A stretch of 35,244 nucleotides of DNA from Brachionus koreanus (Eukaryota; Rotifera; Eurotatoria; Ploima; Brachionidae). The position numbers and the translations under genes are program-made. This document shows positions 11,579-23,800 of the stretch, in pieces. Position 1 is the stretch's first letter. Each line of letters starts with the position of its first letter. The notes below the pieces were generated by a model. That model did no database searches. It was not told the origin of the DNA and saw only the letters and a program-made list of their open reading frames with translations. The stretch is from assembly GCA_016987375.1 (NCBI GenBank), contig PJRA01000435.1, positions 149,451-184,694 on the forward strand, given 5' to 3'.

Positions 11579-12617
11579 ATGGCAAAAAAAAATAAATCTG
11601 AAAAGCCAATTAACAACGATGATCGGAACAAATTTCAATGGATTATCTGGACACTTTTTGCACTTGAAAACTGGATTCTTGACTTTGGCCGTCCTATAGC
11701 AATGGTTTAGTACTTAAATAATTAAAAATTAATATTTAATAAATTAAACAGCTAGTTTCACCTCAAGAATGGTTTCCTTTAAGTATGCCAAGCATTGGTG
11801 ACTATTTTCACATGGCATACAACGTTATCACGCCATTTTGTCTTTATAGTGTAAGTAATATTCATTGAAAAAATTAATTTAGTAAAAATTTAAATTCAAA
11901 AAGCTAATGAAAAAAGCGTCAAATAAATCATACCAAATGCTGGTAAATTTGTCAATAATATTTTTTATAATGGGTGCCAGTATTCACTTAGTTGGCGATT
12001 CAATAAATCATCGTCTATCTTTAATAGGCTATCAGCTGCATTTATCTGTTGAAGATAACCCGATAATGAAAAAATTAGAGCCGAAAGAGCTCGTTAAGTC
12101 TTTTGAATTGCTATATTTTTATGACGAGGTTCTTGGTCATTACATGTGGTACATACCATTTTTCTTATGCATCAACATTTATTTCGCCAACTCATTTCTT
12201 GATCGTGATCTCCCTAATCCAAAATTATGCATGCTTCAGAAAATTTTAAAAAATATTCTACTAGTCTTAAGTTCAGTTTATTATTGGTAAAATAAATAAA
12301 AATAAATTTTCAGAATATTTATTCGAATAATTTTTAGGTATTTGGTTACTGAAGGTCAAATTACACCATTATTTATATCAAGCCTTGCTTTTATGCATAT
12401 AGTTTTGGTATTCAATGGTTTTCAAATGCGTAAAATGGATCAGAACGGCAAATTTTTGTTTCATACATTCCAATTAACTTTTATTTTAATTGGCTTATGG
12501 AGTTATTGGCTTTGGAACGACAGTCAATTAAGAATAAAATATCCAGGACTTATTTATGTACCAGAACCATGGTCAGTTTATTCTTTACATTATAGGGAAT
12601 ATTTTAATTTATTTTAG
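11579..12617 (+). CDS. CLN6: CLN6, ER transmembrane protein, four exons
   Basis: Coding exons 11579-11704, 11752-11850, 11904-12286 and 12338-12617 (stop TAG); 888 nt, 295 residues against 311 in human. Introns are only 47, 53 and 51 bp, GT-AG, with consistent phases. Family blocks in order: [14 protein letters not shown] (29-42), [20 protein letters not shown] (48-67), [17 protein letters not shown] (97-113), [19 protein letters not shown] (142-161), [11 protein letters not shown] crossing the last junction, and [12 protein letters not shown] near the end. Several hydrophobic segments indicate a polytopic membrane protein. Human CLN6 acts in the ER with CLN8 in export of lysosomal enzymes and is mutated in neuronal ceroid lipofuscinosis. 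The first ATG of the frame gives a plausible short cytosolic N terminus. Confidence 0.95.
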
Positions 12618-12817
12618 AGTGAAGTTTGAAAATTTTATGATTAAATACATAAAAAAATTTATTTTTTTTAATATTTTTAATTTATTTAGAATAAAAAAGA
12701 ATAAAATTGCTTTATCTATGGTCAATTCAATTTTTTATATATTTTTAGGTAAAATGAGTTGATTCTTGATTTTCATAATGTTTTTTTGCTTAACTCCATT
12801 TTATCTGTGGAACAATC

Positions 12818-12823
12818 AATAAA
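12818..12823 (+). terminator. Candidate CLN6 poly(A) signal
   Basis: AATAAA about 200 nt after the CLN6 stop; the choice among AT-rich candidates is by position only. Confidence 0.4.
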
Positions 12824-15800
12824 TTAATTTTTAAATAATTACTAATTTATTCAATAAATTTATTAGGAAGAAAAAATATCAGAAAACAATCTACTATCAA
12901 AGAAAAATTGACGGCGTTTATCATGAAACCTTTTCCTTCTTTAATTGAATTAAAAAAATATATAGATCATTTTATATGAATTAATACGTTTAAGAAAGAA
13001 GCTCTTCAGGTCCTTTTATATTAATTTCTCTTTTTTTCAAAAATATAAAAATAATTACGAAGAAAACATCTTGAAAAAAATACATGATATTTTAGGATTT
13101 AAAAAATAGTTTTCCAAAAAATTTTTTTCACCCTTTGATTATGTTTTTAATGATTTATAATGAATTTTGTATCTTCAAAATGTACACGAAAATTATTCTA
13201 AATAAATAAAATAAAATTTAAATTCATGACTGAACTATACCCAAAAGGGCCGCAGTATTATATACTACTACTAAATCGATCAAATGAGTTTTATTAAAAT
13301 ATGACAATAGAATCAAGAAGAGATGGACTGAGTAAAAAAAGAAAGTGAAAAAAAAAGTATTTTTTCAAGTTTTGATAATTTTATATTATAAAATAGAAAT
13401 ATTTTTTAAAATGATTAGTGAGAAGATCCTAAAAGGGAAATGATAAATTTTTTCAAAAAATTTTATTATGAATCAGCCTTTTATTAGCTTTATTCTACAT
13501 TTCTTTTAGCAATTAATTTTTTAACTAAATCGAATGAAAACTAAATACTATTAGCTACTGATTTAAAGAAAGCTTTAATTTTTCAATAAAAATTAATTGA
13601 TTAAATTATTTGATTTTTAAAATTTTTTTAGCTATTAATCCTCATTTATAACAGATAAGAACATAAGTAAAAATAATTATTTACTCTAATTTTTCTAAAT
13701 GCAAAGAAAATTAATAATAGAAATTTTTTCAAAAAAAAAATAAGAATGAATTCATAATGTTAAACATTTAAAAAACTTTGAATAACTTTGGTTCTTCTTT
13801 GCCTCTTTACCATTTTCGCAAACACTCTGTTTATGAAAGAAAATCAACATTTCTCTTATTTTATTTCAAAGAATATTAACAAAAAATTCGTTTAATTAAT
13901 TAAAGTTTTTAATTCTATTAATTGCCTCTTTTTTATAACTTTCAAAATTCAATTTTTAATTTTTTGTGACTAAAAGTTCGTTTTTAAGTAAAATAATTAA
14001 AGTGTATTAATTTGGGTTAATTTGTTATTATTTTTGACAAAATATATGGTTAATTAGACTTTGTGAATAGAATTTTATTCGAAAAATGTTTTAATTAGAA
14101 AAATTGTTGGAAAAGTGCACTCATCAAACTTTTGATATTAAATTTTTTAAAATAAAATATTCCTGAAATAAATGATGAAGCATCAAAATCCTAATGTATT
14201 TTCGTTTCTTAATTATTTTAAAAAAATCTAAATTATAAAAATATTTATTTTTGTTTTAGCGTTTACAAAAAAATTTCATTACTCTAATATTTGGCCTTTT
14301 TTAGTACATCAAAATCTACAAAAAAACTGTTAAAAATAAATCATTACTTTGAATTGAATTGAATAAGTTAAAATTTTTTAATTTTCTTTCTTAATTGTTT
14401 ATTCAAATCATACAGTAATTTAAAATAAGATAAAATAAAATTACGCATTATCTACGCAAAAATAGAGCAATATTTTTAACTAGAGCCTAAGAGGTTTCCT
14501 TTAAATTTCGTTAGGATTCAAATTTATTAATTAAATTATTAATTCTTAAACTCTTAAAATTTCGCGAACCAAAAAATTCAATGTATCAATGTAATTAATA
14601 TATGCTGGCTAAATAACGCCACCCTAATCCAAACAGCTTAATCTTTGTTTTTTTCAATTTCTGATTATAGCTAAAAGCAGATATAATTGAAAAATGATAC
14701 AGTTTTTTTCTAAAATTGTGTAGGTAATATTTTATTCTCTAATCGGTAGTGATTTGATGAAATAAAGCAAAAGTAAATTAGCTGTTTAAAAATATATTTG
14801 CTATTAATAACCGTATTGATGGATTAGCCGATTTTAATTTAGGTTAAAGTCTAAATTGCTACTAAAATAAGAAAACAAACATTTCAACTGAAATAAAAGA
14901 GCAAGTATCCATTGATAAGAAAGTTAAGTAAAAAATTAAAAGGCTATTAGATAAAAACTAAGCCGTAAGCTAACTTTAGAAGCTTTGATTTTATGCTTGG
15001 TAAAATTAGCATAATATCTTTTTGTTTAAGGCTTATCGAAGTGATTTTAGTCTAACATAGTCAACAATAGATACAAATAGAAACAAATTAAAATTCATCA
15101 AGTATTAGGCCATTTACAAATTTATGATAAACTAAAAAAAAAATTATCCACGTAACTTTCTGGTAATTTTAATTTTGCTCGTTTGGCCTTAAAATTAAAA
15201 ATCTTCTCATTGACGATTTTGCATTATTTTAAGTGTTATTTTTTTATAAAAATGAAAAATTATTTTAGTTACCATTAAAAATCACTCTAAATCAGCTATC
15301 TTGTCAAATACACTAAAAGTCATCAATAATTTTTTGTCTCTAATCAAAAAGGGTTAATCATAAAATTCAATCTTTTAAATTCTCGTTTTGCTTAGAGAAA
15401 AATTTTGCATTCTAATTCTTATTTTAGAGACACTTGTTTTTTTTTTTCAATTATTATTTTAGCTGAATTAATATTTTTAAAATTTTGCTTAAAATTTTAA
15501 CTTTATCAGGATTAGGAATTAAAAAATGTACCTGGATAGTAAAGCTGAAAAATCCTTAAAACTGTCGATTTTAATTTTACCTTTACACTAATCAATTACG
15601 TAATTTGAAGAAAAATAAAATATCAGTCATGAGCAGAATTCTTTTAGATTTAGACCCGCGTTCATCTTTTTACTTCTGTTTTATTAAAACTGGATTTTAA
15701 TTTTTTTTGTTAAGCCTATTCTTGAAAAGATTTTAAAAATTTAAGAAGTTTAAAAAAAAATTCAAAGCCTATCACAAACGATAGAACTAAGGTAGAATTT

Positions 15801-17440
15801 TTCAAATATTTTATACAAAAAATAGCTAAATTTTTAATTTTGTTCAGGTAAAGCTAGCTTGATTTTGGCAAAATACAGCTAAAAGAAGCGAAAAATAATC
15901 ATAAGGTGATGACATTTTGGCAAAAAATTTTTTTTTAAATTTTATAATCGACAGCATTCAAATATGTATTTTTTTTTCTAAATAAAACTATATTTAGTTA
16001 TAGATTTTTAAATATATAAATTTGGATTATTTAACTAACTGAGAAACATATCGTTGGTATTGACTACCGATTAGATATTGTACAATTTATTTAACTTGTC
16101 ACCCAGGAATTATTAATGTTTATAAGGATGTCTCGGTAAAAAAAATTGAGACAATTGCTTTGAATAGCATATACAGAAAATAATTAAAAAAATATATTCG
16201 AGATTCAATAAGACCAAAATGACTTATCATGTTTTAAGTTTTGATCTATTATATTTAGATTTTCTAATCTATTTAGTACACCAATGTAATACATTTTTCA
16301 AATTATGGTAACTTTTCCACATTTTTTGTTAAAATTCTAAAAAAAATTTTTTTATTTTTTTTATCGTCTATTTTTAATTAGTAATTTTTCGATTACTTTT
16401 TTTCATAAAATTATTCTTGAAGTCGAAAATATAAATTATCAAGGCTGAAAAATTTTTTAGTTTTTTTTGTTTCATGATGTTGAAAATTAAAATTAATAAA
16501 AAAGCTAGTGGGAATATTAAGAATTTATTAAATTTAAAAATATTGTTCATTTTAGTTGTTTTTTTCTTCTTTATAATTAGTTCAAAATGCATATTGTGAA
16601 AATGTAAATTCTATTGACTATGAATAATTTTGTTTTATGATAGTTTATTTTGAAAGAATAAAAAAATAAATTTCCGATCAATAGCATGTGTTTAGTGTCA
16701 TGAAAAATACTAATTTGAAGTGATTGCATTAGTCCAAAATTTAAAATTAAAATAATTGAAGGTTTAATTTGAAATATTCAATCAATTTGATCAAAATCAA
16801 ATTTCTTCTAAGAATATTTTTTTTTGTTTTTAAACATATTTTCTAAAATAATTTAATTTTAATTAATTCAAACAAGTTGAATTTATTATCAGATTTTTTA
16901 AATTTAAATTTTTAAGCTAAAATATTGGAACACAAAATTGACATGCATCCAGCTAATAATCATATCTTATCGATCAGCTAATTGCTCTAGATTCGTTAAG
17001 TTATGCAAAATGTTCTCAATTAAAGCCCTTGTTTAAAAATACCTGCATAAGCAAAGACATTTGAAAGCGATGAATGCATCATATTATAATATTAAATTTA
17101 TTTTCTTTGAAAAAAATATTATTATTTAATTATTTCATCGACCTAAACACTATACTTAAAGTAGCTTTAGAGGAGAATTTTGTTTTGTCGGTTTATCGAA
17201 TAGCGCACGGACTCTTTAAGGGCCCCAGTGCTCTTCTCATTTGCTCTCATTTGAATATTTTTAGCTCAAGTTAATATTCATTTACTTTGCTTTGCTAAAA
17301 CACACATTTTTGAAGCAAAAAATGCAAATTATATTCGTATAATTTTCTTATTTTTTTTTATTTTAATAATAGAAAATTTTTCTCGAGAATTTCGAAGCAC
17401 GCATTTAATTTTCATCATTTTTTGGATAACAAAAATACTA
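12824..17440. other. Gene-poor intergenic region
   Basis: Very AT-rich. Apart from a short retroposon-tail-like segment at 13238-13274, no gene, RNA or terminal repeat was recognised. A less AT-rich patch near 17195-17260 (containing GGGCCC) stands out but gives no recognisable protein. Short open frames here lack family features and look fortuitous. Confidence 0.5.
13238..13274 (+). repeat. Retroposon 3' tail matching the SINE-like repeat at 32.8 kb
   Basis: Plus strand ACCCAAAAGGGCCGCAGTAT followed by TACTACTACTAA. The minus strand at 32870-32824 reads ACCCGAAAGGGTCGCACTAT followed by CTACTTACTACT. The shared elements are a small hairpin, CGCA/CGCAC and a CTA-type microsatellite. No head was recognised upstream, so this copy appears truncated. 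Confidence 0.5.
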
Positions 17441-17457
17441 GAGTATTATGGGTCTAA

Positions 17458-17527
17458 GTGAGAGAATGAGAGAGCAAAAGAGAGAGAGAGGAGCGAGCGG
17501 GAACAATTATGCTTAATTATTATAAAA
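17458..17527 (+). promoter_or_regulatory. GAGA-rich tract and TATA-like box upstream of AF9/ENL
   Basis: 17458-17500 is a nearly pure GAGA/AGAG purine tract with GAGCGAGCGG at its end, in otherwise AT-rich sequence. TATAAAA follows at 17521-17527, about 350 bp before the proposed start codon. Inferred to be promoter-proximal; no binding protein can be claimed. Confidence 0.35.
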
Positions 17528-17878
17528 AAAACACAGAAGTGAAAAATTTTAATTTTAAAATTAAAAAAATTAAAATATATCATAAACGGAAAACTTGTTG
17601 GAAAACTAATACACAATTTTATTTTAGATATGTTATTTATTTAGAGTGCTAATAAAAAAAAAAAATAAAAATAAAAGAGAAAAAATATTAAATTAATAAA
17701 GAAGAGTTCGTTTTAAAAAAGAAGCAAAGCCAAATTATTATCACAAGAGGCAGTCTCTTGGACCAATTGTCAAAATTTTTTAAAATAATGTAATTTAAAC
17801 AATACCATTCATACGACTAATAACACGGAAATACAAACAGAAGAGTAATTGTCAGTCTAATAACAAGCAATTCACACA

Positions 17879-20800
17879 ATGGCAGAAGTAAATCATTTTT
17901 TATTTATTAAAATTAGACAAGCTTGCATAATTTACTACCACAACCACGGCCAAACCTTAAACTAATCTACCAATTTAGTACAATTCAAGCACAAATTTTT
18001 TTTTAAATTAAAATTTTTCTATGAATCTAAATTTCAAGTGTCTTTTCTTTCTAATTTTTAGCAACTTTGCTAAAAATTCAACTCATATATTGGCGCCTAA
18101 GGCTCTTTTTATTTTATTTCACTTACACCAAAGTCTGGCGACTAGACAGCTACAAAAATAATATTTTAACTAAATATAAATCAAGTCAACAATTGAATAA
18201 ATTTAATCACTGGATTATTTGTTCGCTTAAATATTAAATTTCTCAAGAGATATCAATAACAGAAAAGAGAAAAATTAGGATAAAAAATAACATTAGAATT
18301 TTAATTGGGAAAATTTATAAGCTTTATTTTGTAAATAAACTTTTATTCTAAATATTTGGTCATTAAACGATGGTTGGGCTAAATTAGCAAAAAAAAAGAA
18401 AAGATAAAAAAATTTGTTTAAATTTATTTGTTTAAATTTTACAAAAAAGGCTTTACAATTTGTGCTCGAAATAGGTCACAAAGCTAGCACGCTGAAAGAG
18501 CCCATAGGCGATTTCATTTATAAGTGGAATTTATTTTTGAGATCAAGCGAAGAACGACAGCAAATAGACAAAGTCGTTCAAAAAGTAGTATTCAACCTGC
18601 ACGAGACATTCAAGAACCCGATACGGGAATGCACTCAGCCGCCCTACTGCGTCAAAGAGAACGGCTATGGCGAATTCGAATTTCCCATTGATATCTATTT
18701 TAATGGTACAAACGAAAAATACACCATAAACTACTTTCTCGATCTACCGCCATCGCATTCCCACACGCCTCTGCATAGATTCCGCAAAGAAGCAATCACA
18801 TTCGTCGATCCAAATCCCGAATTTCGCAAATTGTTGATCGAAAGTGGTGCAATTGTAAAAAAAATCTCATCAAATTCTTCAGCGACTACGAGCCTCAAAA
18901 AAAAAACAAACTCATCGTCGATACTAAACAGCAGTTTGAACTCGCCCAACACTTCTGTCAATAGTCCCAATTCGTCGTCATTTGTAAATTTAAACTTGTC
19001 CAAAGCGAATCCAACTGTAAACGGCTCGTCATTTCTCGCCTCACATTCTGCATATCCCAGTGAAAAAAAAAAGCCCACTAGTAAAAAGGTAGGCTGCACA
19101 TGCTTTCATTTAAATTTGGTTTTGCTTCATTAAGCTTTTCAAAAATGATTAATTTGCAAATTTATTATTTTTTTTTTCTATTTTACTTTTTCTTTTTTTC
19201 TAAAAACTTTTTTTAACTCTTCTTTGACACTTAATAATAATTGCACCACTGGCTTCGAGCCGAAATAACAATTTATTTAATTTAACTATATGAAATTTAA
19301 TATTTTAAGTTATTTAAGGTATTTGATTAATAAAATTTTTTTATATTAGAAAATATTTGTCATCAAGGTTCAGTGAAATATTGGGAGAAAGAAAAAAAAT
19401 CTCTAGTAAAATTTGGCTTTTTTCAAACTCGAATAATTCAATTAATTCAATCATCATTTCAAAATTTTCAAAAATCATAATTATAAAATTTTGTTTAGAA
19501 AAATCGGCCTACTACGTTTTCCCACTTAAATTAGAATCGATTTAAATTGGTTTATCAGAATTAAGGATTTAGTTTTTGAATTATTGTTGAATAAATAGGT
19601 TTAGTTTTATGTTTGTACTTAGAAAAATGAAATTTATAGGCTTGTGTGTATTATTTTTAAAAGATAAAATGGCGTTTTCACAAAAGACGCCCTTTAAAAA
19701 GTTTATCATCTTTTGGCTTATTTTCAGTTGTGTTTATAATTTTTTGGACTAATTGAATACAATGAAAATTTTCGTCTTTAAGCTTTTTAATTTTTTAGAA
19801 ATAGTTCAACTTACTACTACTAAATAGAAAAAAATGTCGTACACTTAAAAGATGACTTGAATCATTTAAATTAATTTCATGATAAAAAACTTTAGCTATA
19901 TTAAAATTTTGTATTTTTCAAGTCTTATATAGAAAAAAATAATTTCAATTTTTATTAAATAATAATAAATAGGCGGACATGTTTTTGTCGTTTTAGATTT
20001 AGGTCTTACTATTTCATCAACCAACTAGATAATAAACATTTGAGCTAAAAAACACACAATTTGAAAAGCAAAAATATCGAATAACAAAAGATCAATGTCA
20101 TCACCATTCTTTTTTTGTTGGCTTATTTAGATTGTTTGGAAATGGATTAAAAAATAGAGCTAACATATGTTGACCCACTTGAATATATTATACTTTATAT
20201 TTTCATAATCAAAATATTGAATTTATTATTAATAAAAACGAAAAACATGATAGAGATGTCCCAAAAATTTAACCTTCATATTAGGTCATTAAATAACATT
20301 AGTTTTTTAATAAAATTTTTTATTTAAAAAAAAATTGTCCATTTGCATTTATTTATTAGGAGTAGCATTTTATTTGAAGAAAAAAAATTATTTTATTCAT
20401 TAAATCACTAAAATAATTTTATCAAATTTTATTTCCCGAGGGGACAAAAACAGGCAAAAAACGCTGTTTAAACGCTGTTTAAACGAAATAAAAACAGAGG
20501 ATAAAGAGGCGTAAAACAGCTAGGAACAAAAAAACTTTATTATTTTTGTTTTAAAAAAGTACAAAAATGAAAATTTAGACAAATTTAGTCATAAATAATT
20601 AAATTAAAATAAAATTTAACATAAAAAAATTAAGCATATTTTTCAAAAATATTGTAAAGAAGCGTGTTTTTTAAACCTTTTTTGTTGTTTAAATAGTATT
20701 TTTGGGTGTCAGAGGTGTTTTATTAGTCTGAGGTTATTTGTTTTTTGAGCGTTTTAGACTTTTTTTATTCTATACGATAAAGGAGCATTATATTTTTATT

Positions 20801-23800
20801 CAGGATTTTTTTAGTTGTTTTTTAAGTGTTTAAATAGCATTCTTGGGTGTTTGAGGTGTTTTTTAATGTTTTTGGTGCGTCAAAAATGGTTTAAAAACTC
20901 TCTAAATGAAATATCTTGTTTCGTTTATAGAGTTTAATTGAATTCAATTTGATAAAGTTTAAATAAATGTTTTGGTCCAAAAACGCTCACGTTTTAAACG
21001 CAAAAAAACAAAGCAAAAACGTCCAAAAAACAGCTACCAAACGCCGTTTAAACAGGGTTTAAACAGTGTTTTTTACCTGTTTTTGTCCCCTCGGGTTTTA
21101 TTATTTTTCTTAAAAAGAATTATTATCCAAAGTTCAAAATATAAAGATTTATATTTTGAACTTTGAATACATGAAACTTTTGAAATTAAAAGTCTTTAGT
21201 TTTCTAAGTATCAGAAAAGAAGGCACTATGCCGTAAATAAGTATCAGAAATAAGCTTCAATTTGTTTGAAATGACAAAGCCTATTACAGAAAAAAATAAA
21301 TTGTAAACTAAATTTTCAAGACAATCTAAGAAAAATAGTCATAAAGTAAAATTTTGTTTTTTAATCTTAACATAAGAAAATCCTAAGTTATTTTCAGCTA
21401 ATTTTTTTAATCATGGGCAAATTTATCAATTTCAAACATCTTTTACGTAAAAAACAAAAAATTATTTATTTTTTTTCTGTACCGAGCTAATGCTCCTTCA
21501 GTTTAAAAAATAAAATTTATAATCAAAATAAAATAAAAATGAAGTAAAGTAAGTATTATTTAAAAAAGGGAAAAGAAAGAAAAATAATTATGTATGAATT
21601 GCTTGTAATTTTTTGATATTTTTTTCTGAAAATGAATTCAAGATAGGAAAAGAATAGTCTTGGATTGATCCGACTAAAGATTTAAACAGGTTTCCTGACG
21701 TTTTTTAATTAAGACCCCTTTTTTTGTTTAACAGTATCTTAATTAGATTTAGCCGTGTATTGCAACGTTCTTTAATTTTGTCAACAAGTAGATTAAAATT
21801 TAGTTTAGATTCAAATTTGTTTCCTAGAAACTTAATTTCTTTTTGGCCTACTATTTTATTTCCATAAATTTTTATGTTTAGATCATTACTTTCTTTCTTG
21901 TACTCAGAGAAGACTACACGAAGTTTCAACTGATATCTTCATTTTCCAATTAATTATTATTCCTAAAAGTTTTACTATTTAAATAAATGAAGAATAAATT
22001 TCACTAGTTATTACATTCTAATCATTAAAATAAAAGTTAGAGTGTTAAAAAAGATAAATTTAATTGTTTTTTAATTACTTTGTTTTCGGGATAATTAATG
22101 CCATTAACACTCAAAGGACCCTTTATTTGCTCATATAAAAATAATTTAGGGAAAGTTTTTCCAGGACAGTTCCGAATGGCAACGCCTTCAGTCTTCTTTT
22201 CAGTCCTCATGATTCCAATCTTATTAAAAAAATAAATTTATATTTATGTACAATTAGAGTAGGAAATAAATAATTATTTGTAAATAGTTATTCGTATTTT
22301 TTACTATGAAAAAATCTTATAAAATAAAATTACCAAAGACAGAGAGCATAAAATGAGGTGTAAAATTGACACCGGTCTTTTGAGTGTTAATTTAATCAAA
22401 GTTTGGTTTAGAATATTTGTTTTGAAAATTTGACTTTTCCGAGAAATTAATTTCGAAAAAAAGCAGTTTTTTTTTTTAAAGTCTAAATGTTTTATTTTTC
22501 AAAAATTTAATAGAATTAGATAATTTTGATAAAAATTTTTTGTTCAAAATTCGGTGTTTAAATTCAAAATTTTAATTTTTTAAAAATTTGTTTCAACTTA
22601 ACGAATTTTATATAATTTTGCATGATCATTTAAAGGATTGCCTTTGAGAAAAACATGCATTATACTCATCTGTTGCTTATCTTTTTGTTAAACATTCAGA
22701 TTGAATAAAATTTTGCTAGCTTTTTTTTTTTTTCTACAGCTTTGATATAATTATTGAATTTCAAATCTAAACAAAAAATTGACAGGCTTTTATTTTTAAG
22801 AGAAAAATAATATTAATAATGAGCTCTAAATTTACCAATATTACTTAACTTATACGGTTCTCGGAAGAGAAAAAAACTTAGGGCCAGAAATAGCATCCTA
22901 AAGTTAATTCCAAAATTTTCAATTTGTTCAAAAAAAAGTGTTTATTTAAATGATTGAGATTTTTTAAACCAAACTCTTTAAGTTTAATTGAGCTTTCATA
23001 AAAAAATGAAAAAAGTTTTTAATTTCTTAAAATTATTTAAAAAATATATTAAACTAGATTGAACTAAGCAGACCTAGCGATGTTTAGGTTAGCTAAAATT
23101 GTAATCTAAAATCGGGCTTGTTTATTTTAAACCGTAATGGCTAATATTTGGAATTTTAAGAGTTTGATCCGAAACGACTTGTCCAGTCAGACGCCAAAGC
23201 TGCCGAGCAGCCAAAGCAGTCCAATAGAAGCCAACTCATCCCTCTCGAACCCGATCACTACGCCAAAGAAGCAAAATTTGAACCGGATCATCCCCGATAT
23301 ACTGACCGAAAACAAAGAAGTTGTGCCCAAGGCGAACAGCGGCAAAACGCTGGTCAAAACTAAAAGCAAGCTAAATGCCATCACGAACAACGACGAGTTG
23401 GATAAGCTAAAAAATGAATTTGACTTGTCCAATTTGTCTGCCGTAAGCAAAAAACGTCCGTTTGTACAATCAAACGAGTCAATTAATACAGAAGCAAAAT
23501 TTGACGAAAATAAGAAAAAAATTCAATCCGAACCGGAGCTAAAATTCAAAAAAATAAAGTCTAGCAATAAAATAACAGCTTCATTTGAGCCAAAAAGCAC
23601 TGAGAATGAGAAAGTAGACTCTAAAATAGTTAATAAAAAATTCAAAAACGATTCTGAGAATATTTTGTCAAATTTAAATTCGATAATAACACCGCCACCT
23701 TCGCACAGTACAAACGGAACCACTAGTTGCACGAGCAGTGTGAGCAGCTCTTGCAATTTTAACACATCGCCCTCATCTTTGTCCTCACTTTGTTTGAACA

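Noticed and set aside
12556..12762. Frame overlapping the CLN6 end and continuing downstream
   Set aside because: It is out of frame with CLN6 in the shared part, and the rest is AT-biased without features.
16374..16592. Minus-strand frame with a hydrophobic stretch, possible small secreted protein
   Set aside because: Composition is that of the AT-rich background, with no promoter, splice or domain support.
17074..17274. 66-codon frame covering a less AT-rich patch before AF9/ENL
   Set aside because: No family resemblance and no matching splice sites; possibly regulatory DNA, but not supportable as a gene.
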